Shown here: positions 1 to 7,178 of the stretch, in pieces
Numbering within the stretch: the first letter of the stretch is position 1
Layout: every line of letters begins with the position of its first letter
Source: Firmicutes bacterium CAG:145
GTDB taxonomy: Bacteria > Bacillota > Clostridia > Peptostreptococcales > Anaerovoracaceae
NCBI GenBank assembly: GCA_000435715.1
Contig: FR882591.1
Location: forward strand, 1-12,157
Direction of reading: 5' to 3'
DNA length: 12,157 nucleotides
Translations under genes and position numbers: made by a program
Notes under the pieces: generated by a model
What the model saw: the letters and a program-made list of their open reading frames with translations, nothing else
Database searches by the model: none
What the model was told of the DNA's origin: nothing

Positions 1-14
1 AGGAGGACTTATTT

Positions 15-1523
15 ATGGGTAAGAAGATCCCCATGTGGCAATGTCTCATTGTCATCTTAGCGATGATCGGTCTGCTGGTATGGTCTATCATAAAAGACAC
101 CGCCGGCGAACCTCATATCGCCCTGTTATTAGCTGCGGCTGTCGCTTCTGTAGTGGCATTCGCAAACGGTTGGAAGTGGGCATACCTTGAACAGGGTATC
201 CTGGCTTCAATCAACAGATCCATGCAGGCTATCCTGATTCTGGCTATAGTAGGTGCCATGATCGCATCTTGGATGGCAGCAGGAACTATTCCTTCAATGA
301 TGTACTACGGTATCAAGGTTATCAGCCCTAAGGTATTCCTGTTGACGGCTTGTATCCTTTGTTCCATAGTATCGCTGGCAACAGGTTCATCCTGGTCAAC
401 GGCAGGTTCCATGGGAGTTGCGCTTATCGGTGTAGGTACTGCTCTCGGATTCCCTGCAGCCATGACAGCCGGCGCTGTAGTATCCGGCGCATACTTCGGA
501 GACAAGATGTCCCCTCTGTCCGATACTACCAACCTGGCGCCTGCAATGGCAGGAGCAACCCTGTTCGATCATATCAAGCACATGATTTACACTACAGGTA
601 CTTCATTGGTTATCGCACTTATAGCTTACACTGTTATGGGCTTCATGTTCTCGTCCGGCAACGCAGTGGATCTGAGCGTTATCTCCGAGGTTGAAGAATT
701 CATCAAATCTTCCTCCAACGTAAGCGTAATCGCTCTGATTCCTCCGGTATTCGTAATCGTAGCGGTAGCTCTCAAGCTCCCTGCAATACCTTCGCTGTTA
801 GGCGGCGTGCTTATCGGAGTTCCGTTCATGTTCATGAACAAGGCTTCTGTAGAAACTGCTTTAGTTGCAGCAGAGGCCAGCAAGACTGATGTTCCAAGCA
901 ACATCTTCAACATCCTGAACAACGGCGTATCCATGGGTCAGCTTCCTGATGATGCATCGACGATAATCGAAAAATTGGCAGATCTTCTGTCCTGCGCAGG
1001 AACTCAGGGAATGATGTGGACCATCTCCATAATCCTGTTTGCAATGTGCTTCGGCGGTATTGTGGACTGCACCGGCATCATGGGATCCTTCGCAGGAATC
1101 ATGCTCAAGATGGCTAAGGGAACCGGCGGTCTGGTTCTGGCAACAGAATTCTCCTGCCTGTTCGTAAACGCAGTTTGCTGCGACCAGTACCTGTCACTGG
1201 TACTGCCTGGAAGAATGTTCAAGGAAGCATTTGAAGACAGAAGACTGGCTCCTAAGAACCTGTCAAGATGCCTGGAAGACTCCGGAACAATCACTTCCAA
1301 CTTCTTCCCTTGGAACACCTGCGGTGCTACCATGAGAGAGTTCTTAGGCGTAAACAGCGGATACATACCGTATGCTATCCTTAACTGGCTGAACCCTATA
1401 GTTTCCATAATCTTCGGATTCACCGGAATCACAATGACTAAGATGACTGAAGAAGAGTATGCGAGAGTATTAGAGGAAAGAGAAGCTGAAAAGGAAGCCG
1501 CTCTGAAGGCTCTGGAAGCTTAA
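15..1523 (+). CDS. nhaC: NhaC-family Na+/H+ antiporter
   Basis: Integral membrane antiporter of the NhaC family, expected to exchange Na+ for H+ across the cytoplasmic membrane for pH and sodium control. The 502 residues carry many hydrophobic segments (for example near 8-25, 33-50, 71-90, 106-121, 130-160, 194-213, 236-275, 334-360, 376-397 and 450-472). The family signature GDKMSPLSDTTN sits at 162-173. A second conserved stretch with EDSGTITSNFFPWNTCG lies at 421-437. The C-terminus (about 477-502) is a charged, Glu/Lys-rich helix, probably cytoplasmic. The start is fixed by AGGAGG at 1-6, eight bases before the ATG. The gene stands alone, and its promoter lies outside the window. Relatives in the family exchange malate for lactate with Na+ (MleN type), so the substrate is less certain than the family. 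Confidence 0.9.
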   Translation: MGKKIPMWQCLIVILAMIGLLVWSIIKDTAGEPHIALLLAAAVASVVAFANGWKWAYLEQGILASINRSMQAILILAIVGAMIASWMAAGTIPSMMYYGIKVISPKVFLLTACILCSIVSLATGSSWSTAGSMGVALIGVGTALGFPAAMTAGAVVSGAYFGDKMSPLSDTTNLAPAMAGATLFDHIKHMIYTTGTSLVIALIAYTVMGFMFSSGNAVDLSVISEVEEFIKSSSNVSVIALIPPVFVIVAVALKLPAIPSLLGGVLIGVPFMFMNKASVETALVAAEASKTDVPSNIFNILNNGVSMGQLPDDASTIIEKLADLLSCAGTQGMMWTISIILFAMCFGGIVDCTGIMGSFAGIMLKMAKGTGGLVLATEFSCLFVNAVCCDQYLSLVLPGRMFKEAFEDRRLAPKNLSRCLEDSGTITSNFFPWNTCGATMREFLGVNSGYIPYAILNWLNPIVSIIFGFTGITMTKMTEEEYARVLEEREAEKEAALKALEA

Positions 1524-1551
1524 TACAAGAAAATAAGAATAAAACACATAA

Positions 1552-1583
1552 CAAAACCCCAGTTCAACGCGACTGGGGTTTTG
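1552..1583. terminator. Bidirectional rho-independent terminator between nhaC and pflA
   Basis: A perfect 12-bp inverted repeat (1552-1563 with 1572-1583, arm CAAAACCCCAGT) encloses an 8-base loop. The A/T-rich arm ends give a U-run on either strand, and further T-rich sequence follows in both directions. It lies between the convergent ends of the antiporter gene and pflA, so it should end transcription from both sides. Confidence 0.88.
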
Positions 1584-1612
1584 ATTTGCGTTTGTTCAGC
1601 TTGTGACGCGTT

Positions 1613-2326
1613 TTATTCCACGTCCCACTCTACCAGCTTTTTAAGCTCTTCCAGGCGGTCTCCGTCCATCGGAGGCACGCCCTTAAGCCTATATGTTATG
1701 CCCAGCTTTCCGTACTTTTCCACTGCCATTGTGTGGTAGCCAAGCAATTCTACCTTGTCTATATGGTTTATCCGCTTTATAAAGCCGTTCAGAGCCTCCA
1801 TATCGGCCTCTGTGTCATTTATATCGGGCACTACGACGTTTCGTATCCATACATGTCTGTCGTGCTTATTTATTATGTCTATCAGCTCAAACAAGGTGCT
1901 CTGATCTCTGCCGGTTATTATCTTGAAGCGCTCCGGGTCCGGATGCTTTATGTCCAGCAGCACCAAGTCGCACTTCTCTATAACCTCATCGGTGAACTCG
2001 TCTATATAAGTACCGCTGGTATCTACGGCGGTGTTGATTCCTTTAGCCTTCAAGGCTTCGATTGCCTTTATCAAGAATTCCCCCTGCATGAGAGGCTCTC
2101 CCCCGGAAAAAGTCACTCCGCCCTTATCTCCGTAATACGGCATCCCCCTTACGGCCCAGTGTATTATCTCGTCTATCTCTATGTCTCTTCCTCCGTCTTC
2201 ACCCCACGAATCCGGGTTATGGCAATACAGACATCTTGCGGGACACCCCTGCATAAAAAACACAGTTCTGATCCCAGGACCGTCCACGGCTCCAAAAGTT
2301 TCCACGGAATGTAATCTGCCTTTCAT
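1613..2326 (-). CDS. pflA: Pyruvate formate-lyase activating enzyme (radical SAM)
   Basis: Cytoplasmic activase that uses a [4Fe-4S] cluster and S-adenosylmethionine to place the glycyl radical on pyruvate formate-lyase. At 237 residues it has the usual length for PflA without the extra ferredoxin-like domain found in several other glycyl-radical activases. The radical-SAM motif Cx3Cx2C is Cys28, Cys32 and Cys35 (GCPARCLYCHNP), preceded by the typical FGAVDGPGIRTVFF at 11-24. The SAM-contacting SGGEP motif is at 74-78. An AGGAGG (2332-2337, minus strand) five bases before the ATG supports the start. The gene lies 154 bases downstream of pflB on the same strand, the usual pflB-pflA order, and is probably co-transcribed through the hairpin at 2407-2440. 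It ends at the terminator shared with the antiporter gene. Confidence 0.96.
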   Translation of the reverse strand: MKGRLHSVETFGAVDGPGIRTVFFMQGCPARCLYCHNPDSWGEDGGRDIEIDEIIHWAVRGMPYYGDKGGVTFSGGEPLMQGEFLIKAIEALKAKGINTAVDTSGTYIDEFTDEVIEKCDLVLLDIKHPDPERFKIITGRDQSTLFELIDIINKHDRHVWIRNVVVPDINDTEADMEALNGFIKRINHIDKVELLGYHTMAVEKYGKLGITYRLKGVPPMDGDRLEELKKLVEWDVE

Positions 2327-2406
2327 CTCTGCCTCCTAATTCAAGTCTGCCGTTTTACTGTGCCCTGCGGCTTGCTTCGGCACGCAAGACATTCTCATCT
2401 GAATAA

Positions 2407-2440
2407 CATGCGAGGTGCTCTCAAAAGGGCACCTCGCATG
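2407..2440 (-). terminator. Long hairpin between pflB and pflA, possible attenuator or RNA-processing element
   Basis: A 12-bp perfect inverted repeat (CATGCGAGGTGC at 2407-2418 with its complement at 2429-2440) may extend inward by three pairs including one G-U, leaving a four-base loop. On the pflB-pflA strand it is followed by TTATTCAGATGAG, which is not a good U-tract. Complete termination is therefore doubtful. Partial termination or protection of the pflB 3' end, giving more PflB than PflA, is an inference. Confidence 0.55.
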
Positions 2441-2480
2441 CTTAAAGCATTTTATTTTATCAAAGAATGGTGATCCACAA

Positions 2481-4712
2481 TTATACGTTCTGGTGGAACG
2501 TTCTTGCGATGACTTCCTTCTGATGGTTCTTGGACAGCGCGTTGAATCTTACTGCGTATCCCGATACTCTTACGGTTAAGTTAGGGTATTTTTCAGGATT
2601 TTCGTAAGCGTCTTCCAGCAGGTCTCTGTTGAGAACGTTTACGTTCAGGTGGTGAGCTCCTCTGTCGAAGTAACCGTTAAGCAGTCCTACCAGAGTAGTT
2701 GCTCTGTCGTCCTTTTCCTTACCTAATGCAGCAGGAGTGATGGAGAAGGTGTTGGAAACTCCGTCCTGGCAAGTATCCCAGTCAATCTTGGATACTGAGT
2801 TCAGGGAAGCTACCGCACCGTGATTGTCTCTCTCGTGCATTGGGTTAGCGCCGGGAGCGAACGGAGTGCCTGCTCTTCTTCCGTCAGGAGTGTTTCCTGT
2901 CTTCTTTCCGTACATTACGTTGGAAGTAATGGTCAGTACGGAGAGAGTGTGTACGGAATTTCTGTAAGTAGGGTGCTTTCTCAGCTCTTCTATAGTTCTC
3001 TCGGAGATCTTAACTGCGATGTCGTCTACTCTGTCGTCGTCGTTTCCGTATTTAGGGAAGTCGCCTTCAGTTCTGAAGTCAACGATAACGCCGTTTTCGT
3101 CTCTGATAGGATATACCTTTGCATATTTGATAGCTGACAGGGAGTCTGCTGCTACAGAGAATCCTGCAACTCCGAATGCCATCAGTCTCTTTACTTCTGA
3201 ATCAAGGAACGCCATCTGGGAACGCTCGAAGTCATACTTGTCGTGCATGAAGTGGATGATGTTCATGATGTTTACATACAGTTCGCACAGCCATGCAAGG
3301 TAAACGTTGAATCTATCCCAAGCTTCGTTGAAGTCGATAGGGCCGTCTCCTACGGATTCCATCTGAGGTCCAACGTGCTCTCCTGTTCTTTCGTCGATAC
3401 CGCCGTTTAATCCCAGCAGCAGAATCTTTGCAAGGTTACATCTTGCTCCGAAGAACTGCATCTGCTCTCCCATCTGGATAGCTGATACGCAGCAAGCGAT
3501 GGAGTAGTCTTCACCGTAAGCAGGTCTCATCTTGTCATCGTTCTCATACTGGATGGAGTCTGTGTCGATGGAAACCTGTGCGCAGTATTTCTTGAACGGC
3601 TCAGGCAGGTGCTTTGACCACAGAACCGTAAGGTTTGGTTCTGGAGCAGGTCCCAAATTGTACAGAGTCTGGAGAACTCTGAAGGAGTTCTTTGTAACTT
3701 TATGTCTGCCGTCTTTACCTACGCCTCCGATACCTTCGGTGATCCACATCGGGTCTCCGCCGAACAGCTCATTGTACTCGGTAGTTCTCAGGTGTCTTGC
3801 AACTCTCAGCTTCAGGATGTAGTCGTCGATGAATTCCTGAATCTGCTCTTCTGTATATGTTCCGCGAGCAAGGTCTCTCTCTGCATAGATGTCGATGAAA
3901 GTGGAAGTTCTTCCGATGGACATTGCTGCGCCGTTTTCTTCTTTGATTCCTGCAAGGTAAGCGAAATATGTCCACTGGATAGCTTCCTTAACGTCCTTTG
4001 CAGGTCCGGATATGTCGTAACCGTATCTTTCAGCCATCTTCTTGATTTCTTTGAGAGCTGTGATCTCGTTAGTTACTTCTTCTGCTGTTCTGATGTTTTC
4101 TTCGCTCATCACGTGTCTGGAAGCGATCATTTCGTGATCTTTCTTCTTTTCTTCGATGAGGAAATCGATACCGTACAGAGCAGCTCTTCTGTAGTCGCCG
4201 ATGATTCTTCCGCGGCCGTAAGCATCAGGAAGACCTGTGATAAATCCAAGGTGTCTTACCTGTCTCATCTCTTTGGAATATGCCTTGAATACTCCGTCGT
4301 TATGAGTAGTTATATAGTCAAACATTTTGTCGATTTCTTCCGGAAGCTTTTCTCCGAATTCAGCGACTTCTTCTCTTACCATCTTGATTCCGCCGAACGG
4401 ACAAATACCTCTCTTAAGCGGTTCATCTGTCTGAAGTCCAACGATAACATCCTTTCCCGGTACGATGTATCCAGGCTCGAAAGCGTTGATTCTCATGATT
4501 CTGCTTGCGTCTACTTTTAAAGTGCCGCCTGCTTTTCTTTCTTCTACAAGCAGCTCCTGCACTCTGTCAGAACATTCTTTTGTTCTGGCAGTAGGTCCTG
4601 CCAGGAAGCTTGCATCACCGTCATATGGCTTATAGTTTAAATGAATAAATTCTTCTACCGCAATGTTTTCTGTCCAGCTGCCTTCGACGAAGCCTTCCCA
4701 CTCTTTTCTCAT
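2481..4712 (-). CDS. pflB: Formate C-acetyltransferase (pyruvate formate-lyase)
   Basis: Cytoplasmic glycyl-radical enzyme that converts pyruvate and CoA to acetyl-CoA and formate under anaerobic conditions. Both catalytic signatures are present. The adjacent cysteines are Cys407-Cys408 (IACCVSAI), which mark true PFL rather than the single-cysteine diol dehydratase relatives. The C-terminal glycyl-radical motif RVSGYAVRF has Gly718, 25 residues from the end as in the family. The 743-residue length is slightly shorter than the Escherichia coli enzyme. I start at the ATG at 4712. Another ATG lies nine bases upstream at 4721, but there the AGGAGG (4724-4729) is only two bases away; the inner ATG has 11 bases and gives the usual clostridial beginning MRKEWEGF. 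Transcription probably begins near 4837 from the promoter at 4844-4873. pflA follows on the same strand. Confidence 0.97.
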   Translation of the reverse strand: MRKEWEGFVEGSWTENIAVEEFIHLNYKPYDGDASFLAGPTARTKECSDRVQELLVEERKAGGTLKVDASRIMRINAFEPGYIVPGKDVIVGLQTDEPLKRGICPFGGIKMVREEVAEFGEKLPEEIDKMFDYITTHNDGVFKAYSKEMRQVRHLGFITGLPDAYGRGRIIGDYRRAALYGIDFLIEEKKKDHEMIASRHVMSEENIRTAEEVTNEITALKEIKKMAERYGYDISGPAKDVKEAIQWTYFAYLAGIKEENGAAMSIGRTSTFIDIYAERDLARGTYTEEQIQEFIDDYILKLRVARHLRTTEYNELFGGDPMWITEGIGGVGKDGRHKVTKNSFRVLQTLYNLGPAPEPNLTVLWSKHLPEPFKKYCAQVSIDTDSIQYENDDKMRPAYGEDYSIACCVSAIQMGEQMQFFGARCNLAKILLLGLNGGIDERTGEHVGPQMESVGDGPIDFNEAWDRFNVYLAWLCELYVNIMNIIHFMHDKYDFERSQMAFLDSEVKRLMAFGVAGFSVAADSLSAIKYAKVYPIRDENGVIVDFRTEGDFPKYGNDDDRVDDIAVKISERTIEELRKHPTYRNSVHTLSVLTITSNVMYGKKTGNTPDGRRAGTPFAPGANPMHERDNHGAVASLNSVSKIDWDTCQDGVSNTFSITPAALGKEKDDRATTLVGLLNGYFDRGAHHLNVNVLNRDLLEDAYENPEKYPNLTVRVSGYAVRFNALSKNHQKEVIARTFHQNV

Positions 4713-4752
4713 ACTATACATCTCCTCCTATTTTCTTTGTACATTTTTAGTT

Positions 4753-4771
4753 TTTGTATATTGTATACAAA
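4753..4771. promoter_or_regulatory. Palindromic operator-like site in the pflB leader
   Basis: TTTGTATA and TATACAAA form 8-bp arms around TTG. Inside lies a perfect 10-bp palindrome, TTGTATACAA (4761-4770), and TTGTATA is directly repeated at 4754-4760 and 4761-4767. A related TGTATACA occurs at 4856-4863 inside the promoter spacer. Paired copies of a short palindrome around a promoter suggest a protein-binding site. The GTATAC core resembles GntR-family operators, but no regulator is encoded in the window and the identity is a guess. Confidence 0.4.
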
Positions 4772-4812
4772 TGTCGCCGTTAAAAAATGGTTACCTGCAC
4801 AATATCATGTAT

Positions 4813-4830
4813 TCGTTAAGAACATAACAG
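4813..4830. promoter_or_regulatory. Rex-like redox operator in front of pflB
   Basis: The 18 bases TCGTTAA-GAAC-ATAACAG match the clostridial Rex consensus TTGTTAA-N4-TTAACAA at 11 of its 14 fixed positions, counted by eye. The site would begin about seven bases after the predicted transcription start, a position suited to repression. Rex senses NADH/NAD+ and is known to control pfl genes in several Firmicutes, which fits. The match is imperfect and the assignment is inferred. Confidence 0.45.
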
Positions 4831-4843
4831 TTTCACCATGTCT

Positions 4844-4873
4844 ATAATATACCCGTGTATACATGATAGTCAA
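4844..4873 (-). promoter_or_regulatory. Probable sigma-A promoter of pflBA
   Basis: On the minus strand, TTGACT (4868-4873) is a five-of-six match to the -35 consensus. It is followed after 18 bases by TATTAT (4844-4849); an overlapping TATATT at a 16-base spacing (4846-4851) is an alternative -10. The predicted start near 4837 leaves a leader of about 125 bases before pflB. A TGTATACA palindrome sits in the spacer, and T-runs on the plus strand (A-tracts for this promoter) lie immediately upstream. Confidence 0.6.
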
Positions 4874-4876
4874 ACA

Positions 4877-4904
4877 TTTTTTTCGTTTTTTTGTGCATTT
4901 TTTT
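4877..4904 (-). promoter_or_regulatory. Phased A-tracts (UP-element-like) upstream of the pflB -35
   Basis: On the pflB strand there are three runs of exactly seven A residues (4898-4904, 4886-4892, 4877-4883), with centres 12 and 9 bases apart. The last ends three bases before the -35 hexamer. Helical phasing of A-tracts bends DNA, and A-rich sequence at this position binds the alpha-subunit C-terminal domain of RNA polymerase in known UP elements. Strong transcription of pflB is therefore expected, as an inference. Confidence 0.5.
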
Positions 4905-4967
4905 CGATACATACCAGTGGCTTTTATTCCCAGCATTTCAATAGATTGAGGATTTCAGAAGTCCATG

Positions 4968-7118
4968 TTAAAAATAGACTCTTATTGCTCTCATCCGGCC
5001 CGCCTTTTCCCACATGACAGGGGATTTTTTGCTCCTTATCACCGCTTTGTGACTTCCCTCATAAAACATAACTTCATACTGCTGTCCTTTTCTGTCTGTA
5101 AGCCCGCCGGATCTGAATTCATGTTCCGTTACCATCAGAGGATAATTCCCCTGCCAGCTATGGGCTTTTTCCAGAGAAAGCCACGACCATATCACACCGA
5201 GCTGTCTGTACGCCTCCTGGGCTTCTGCATTAGTCACATTGAGACCGTGATCCCCGTATATCCTGTGCCCCGTTCTTTTAAAAGCCTCTATCTGGCCTAT
5301 ATTATTTACATACACGGGGCAGGTTCTGTCTTGCAGCTGTTCTTCTATCTGCGCAATTTTAAGTTCGTCTATCTTTTCCATAGGGGTTAGATACGGGCGC
5401 ACATCTATTCCTCTGTAGTTCTCATTCAGAGTTTTCTTAAACTCCGCATAATCGGCAGCCGATACGGCGCATCTGACGTTCTTCTTTACAGAAAGGGCCT
5501 TGTCTATTATGCTGCTGTCAAGTTTTCCTTCTGCAAAGTATATTTCGAGAATGTCCTCTTCTTCCCTTGGCGGCTCCCAAGATATGACGGCCGCCGGCGC
5601 TGCCTTCTTGTGTTTTCGTATGATCTCCTTTTCTAAGAGAGACAATGCTTCTCTGCGCAGACTGTTTACACAGGATATGGATGCAAACGATGGCTCAGGT
5701 TCGTGTATCCTTATTCTTTCAACACAAAATACGGTTCCACCGGTCTTCATAAGCTGGTTCTCCGCCGTTTCAGCAAAACTCACGCCGCTCTTTGAAGGTT
5801 CAGGCAAAACGTCCGACGTGACCTTTACCGTTTCCCCCAAAGAAGAGGCAAAGAGACTCATCTCTTTTCCCACAATCAGTTTAAGATCCATGGTCACAGG
5901 TGTTTTTCTGAAGTATTTTCCCTCTTTAAAGTCTATATTGTCAAAGGTCGCTTTAGCCTCTTTCATCTGGGTCTCAGAAATCAGCCTGTATACTTTATCG
6001 CCTTTGGATACGCTGCCCTTTATATCTCCTATTACTATATTGTCGTTCTTTTGGCGGATATAAGTGACCAGATTTCCCGTAAGTTTTTCACTTCTTATCT
6101 CTATATAATCTCCCTTTTCTATGGGTCTTCTCTTATCAAAGTCCGGCATATCAGTGATCTCTGCCAGAGGTCCTCTGCTGTCTCTTGCCACTTTGCCCAC
6201 ATATACTCCGGAATTTTTTGAAAAATCCGCAGCCATGAGTTCAGAGCCAGGATCGCCGTGAAGATACCCCTTCGTAAATTCTCCTCTGTTGAATATCTGC
6301 TTAAGCCTTTCCATATCTTCGGGCGAAACGCTGCAGTCTTCTCCCCTGATGCAGCGATCTATGTATTTTCTGTATATGGAAGTTACTACAGCTACATATT
6401 CGGGAGATTTCATACGTCCCTCTATCTTGAACGAAGTTACTCCCAGTTCCCATAACTGCTTTATATCTCCTATAAGGCAAAGGTCTCTGGGGCTGAGAGG
6501 ATATTTTCCGTCAGATCCTCCATACGGAAGTCTGCACGGCTGAGCGCAGGTGCCCTTGTTGCCCGATCGTCCTCCTATCCACCTACTCAGCTGACACTGC
6601 CCCGAATAGCATATACATAGGGCCCCGTGGACGAAGACTTCTATCTCTACGCCTTTTTCTGCCGCCTTCTTTATTTCTCGGGCATCGGTTTCTCTTGCCA
6701 GTACTACTCTCTCGTACCCAAGCCGGGCAGCGGCGCTAACCCCTTGCCCGTCGCACACCCCTGCCTGAGTGGAAAGGTGCAGAGGCATGTCCGGTAAATA
6801 TTTCTTAAGTATTCTGCCAAGACCGAGATCCTGTATTATCAGAGCGTCTGCGCCCATCTCGAAGTAGCGCCTGGCCTGTTTATACGCCGGTTCAAGATCA
6901 CTGTCATCCATCAAAGTATTCATGGCCACATAAGTCCTGACATTTCTCAGGTGGCCGTAATCTATGGCTTCTTCGGCCTCCTCATCGGAAAAATTTTGAG
7001 CGCCTGCTCTGGCGCTGAAATTCTCCCCTCCTATATATACGGCGTCTGCTCCGTTCTCCACAGCGGCTATAAACTGCGCCCTGCCTCCGGCCGGCGCCAG
7101 CAGTTCTATCTTTTTCAT
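4968..7118 (-). CDS. U32-family protein with DUF3656, RlhA-like 23S rRNA C2501 hydroxylase candidate
   Basis: Member of the peptidase U32 family, long annotated as collagenase-like proteases. Better-studied members, E. coli RlhA and TrhP, are instead RNA hydroxylation factors acting on 23S rRNA or tRNA. The 716 residues begin with MKKIELLAPAGG, typical of the family's barrel domain. The signature is EVFVHGALCICYSGQC (160-175). Cys168, Cys175, Cys191 and Cys195 have the C-x6-C-x15-C-x3-C spacing expected for an iron-sulfur site; Cys170 is extra. The C-terminal third corresponds to DUF3656 and its following region, an arrangement shared with RlhA-type rather than the shorter TrhP-type proteins. 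The start has GAGGA about seven bases upstream. No clear terminator lies before pflB, so readthrough into pflBA is possible. A peptidase role cannot be excluded from sequence. Confidence 0.85.
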   Translation of the reverse strand: MKKIELLAPAGGRAQFIAAVENGADAVYIGGENFSARAGAQNFSDEEAEEAIDYGHLRNVRTYVAMNTLMDDSDLEPAYKQARRYFEMGADALIIQDLGLGRILKKYLPDMPLHLSTQAGVCDGQGVSAAARLGYERVVLARETDAREIKKAAEKGVEIEVFVHGALCICYSGQCQLSRWIGGRSGNKGTCAQPCRLPYGGSDGKYPLSPRDLCLIGDIKQLWELGVTSFKIEGRMKSPEYVAVVTSIYRKYIDRCIRGEDCSVSPEDMERLKQIFNRGEFTKGYLHGDPGSELMAADFSKNSGVYVGKVARDSRGPLAEITDMPDFDKRRPIEKGDYIEIRSEKLTGNLVTYIRQKNDNIVIGDIKGSVSKGDKVYRLISETQMKEAKATFDNIDFKEGKYFRKTPVTMDLKLIVGKEMSLFASSLGETVKVTSDVLPEPSKSGVSFAETAENQLMKTGGTVFCVERIRIHEPEPSFASISCVNSLRREALSLLEKEIIRKHKKAAPAAVISWEPPREEEDILEIYFAEGKLDSSIIDKALSVKKNVRCAVSAADYAEFKKTLNENYRGIDVRPYLTPMEKIDELKIAQIEEQLQDRTCPVYVNNIGQIEAFKRTGHRIYGDHGLNVTNAEAQEAYRQLGVIWSWLSLEKAHSWQGNYPLMVTEHEFRSGGLTDRKGQQYEVMFYEGSHKAVIRSKKSPVMWEKAGRMRAIRVYF

Positions 7119-7178
7119 ATTTGTTCCTCATAAATTTTTGTTTTTTATATCATACTACCCGTAGGAGGATCAGGCAAG

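Noticed and set aside
1733..2314. Open frame of 193 codons on the plus strand opposite pflA
   Set aside because: Antisense to a complete pflA with intact radical-SAM motifs; composition is Tyr/Leu-rich and unlike a real protein family.
2360..2388. H-type pseudoknot in the pflB-pflA gap
   Set aside because: The two stems interleave, but there is no connecting base between the third and fourth strands, so both stems cannot easily form together. Reported only as alternative hairpins.
3702..4520. Open frame of 272 codons on the plus strand opposite pflB
   Set aside because: It lies wholly antisense to an unmistakable pflB, is Ser/Cys/Val-rich with no recognisable motif, and has no convincing ribosome binding site. 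It is a by-product of pflB codon use.
5500..6063. Open frame of 187 codons on the plus strand opposite the U32 gene
   Set aside because: Entirely within the well-supported U32/DUF3656 gene on the other strand, with no start signal or family features.
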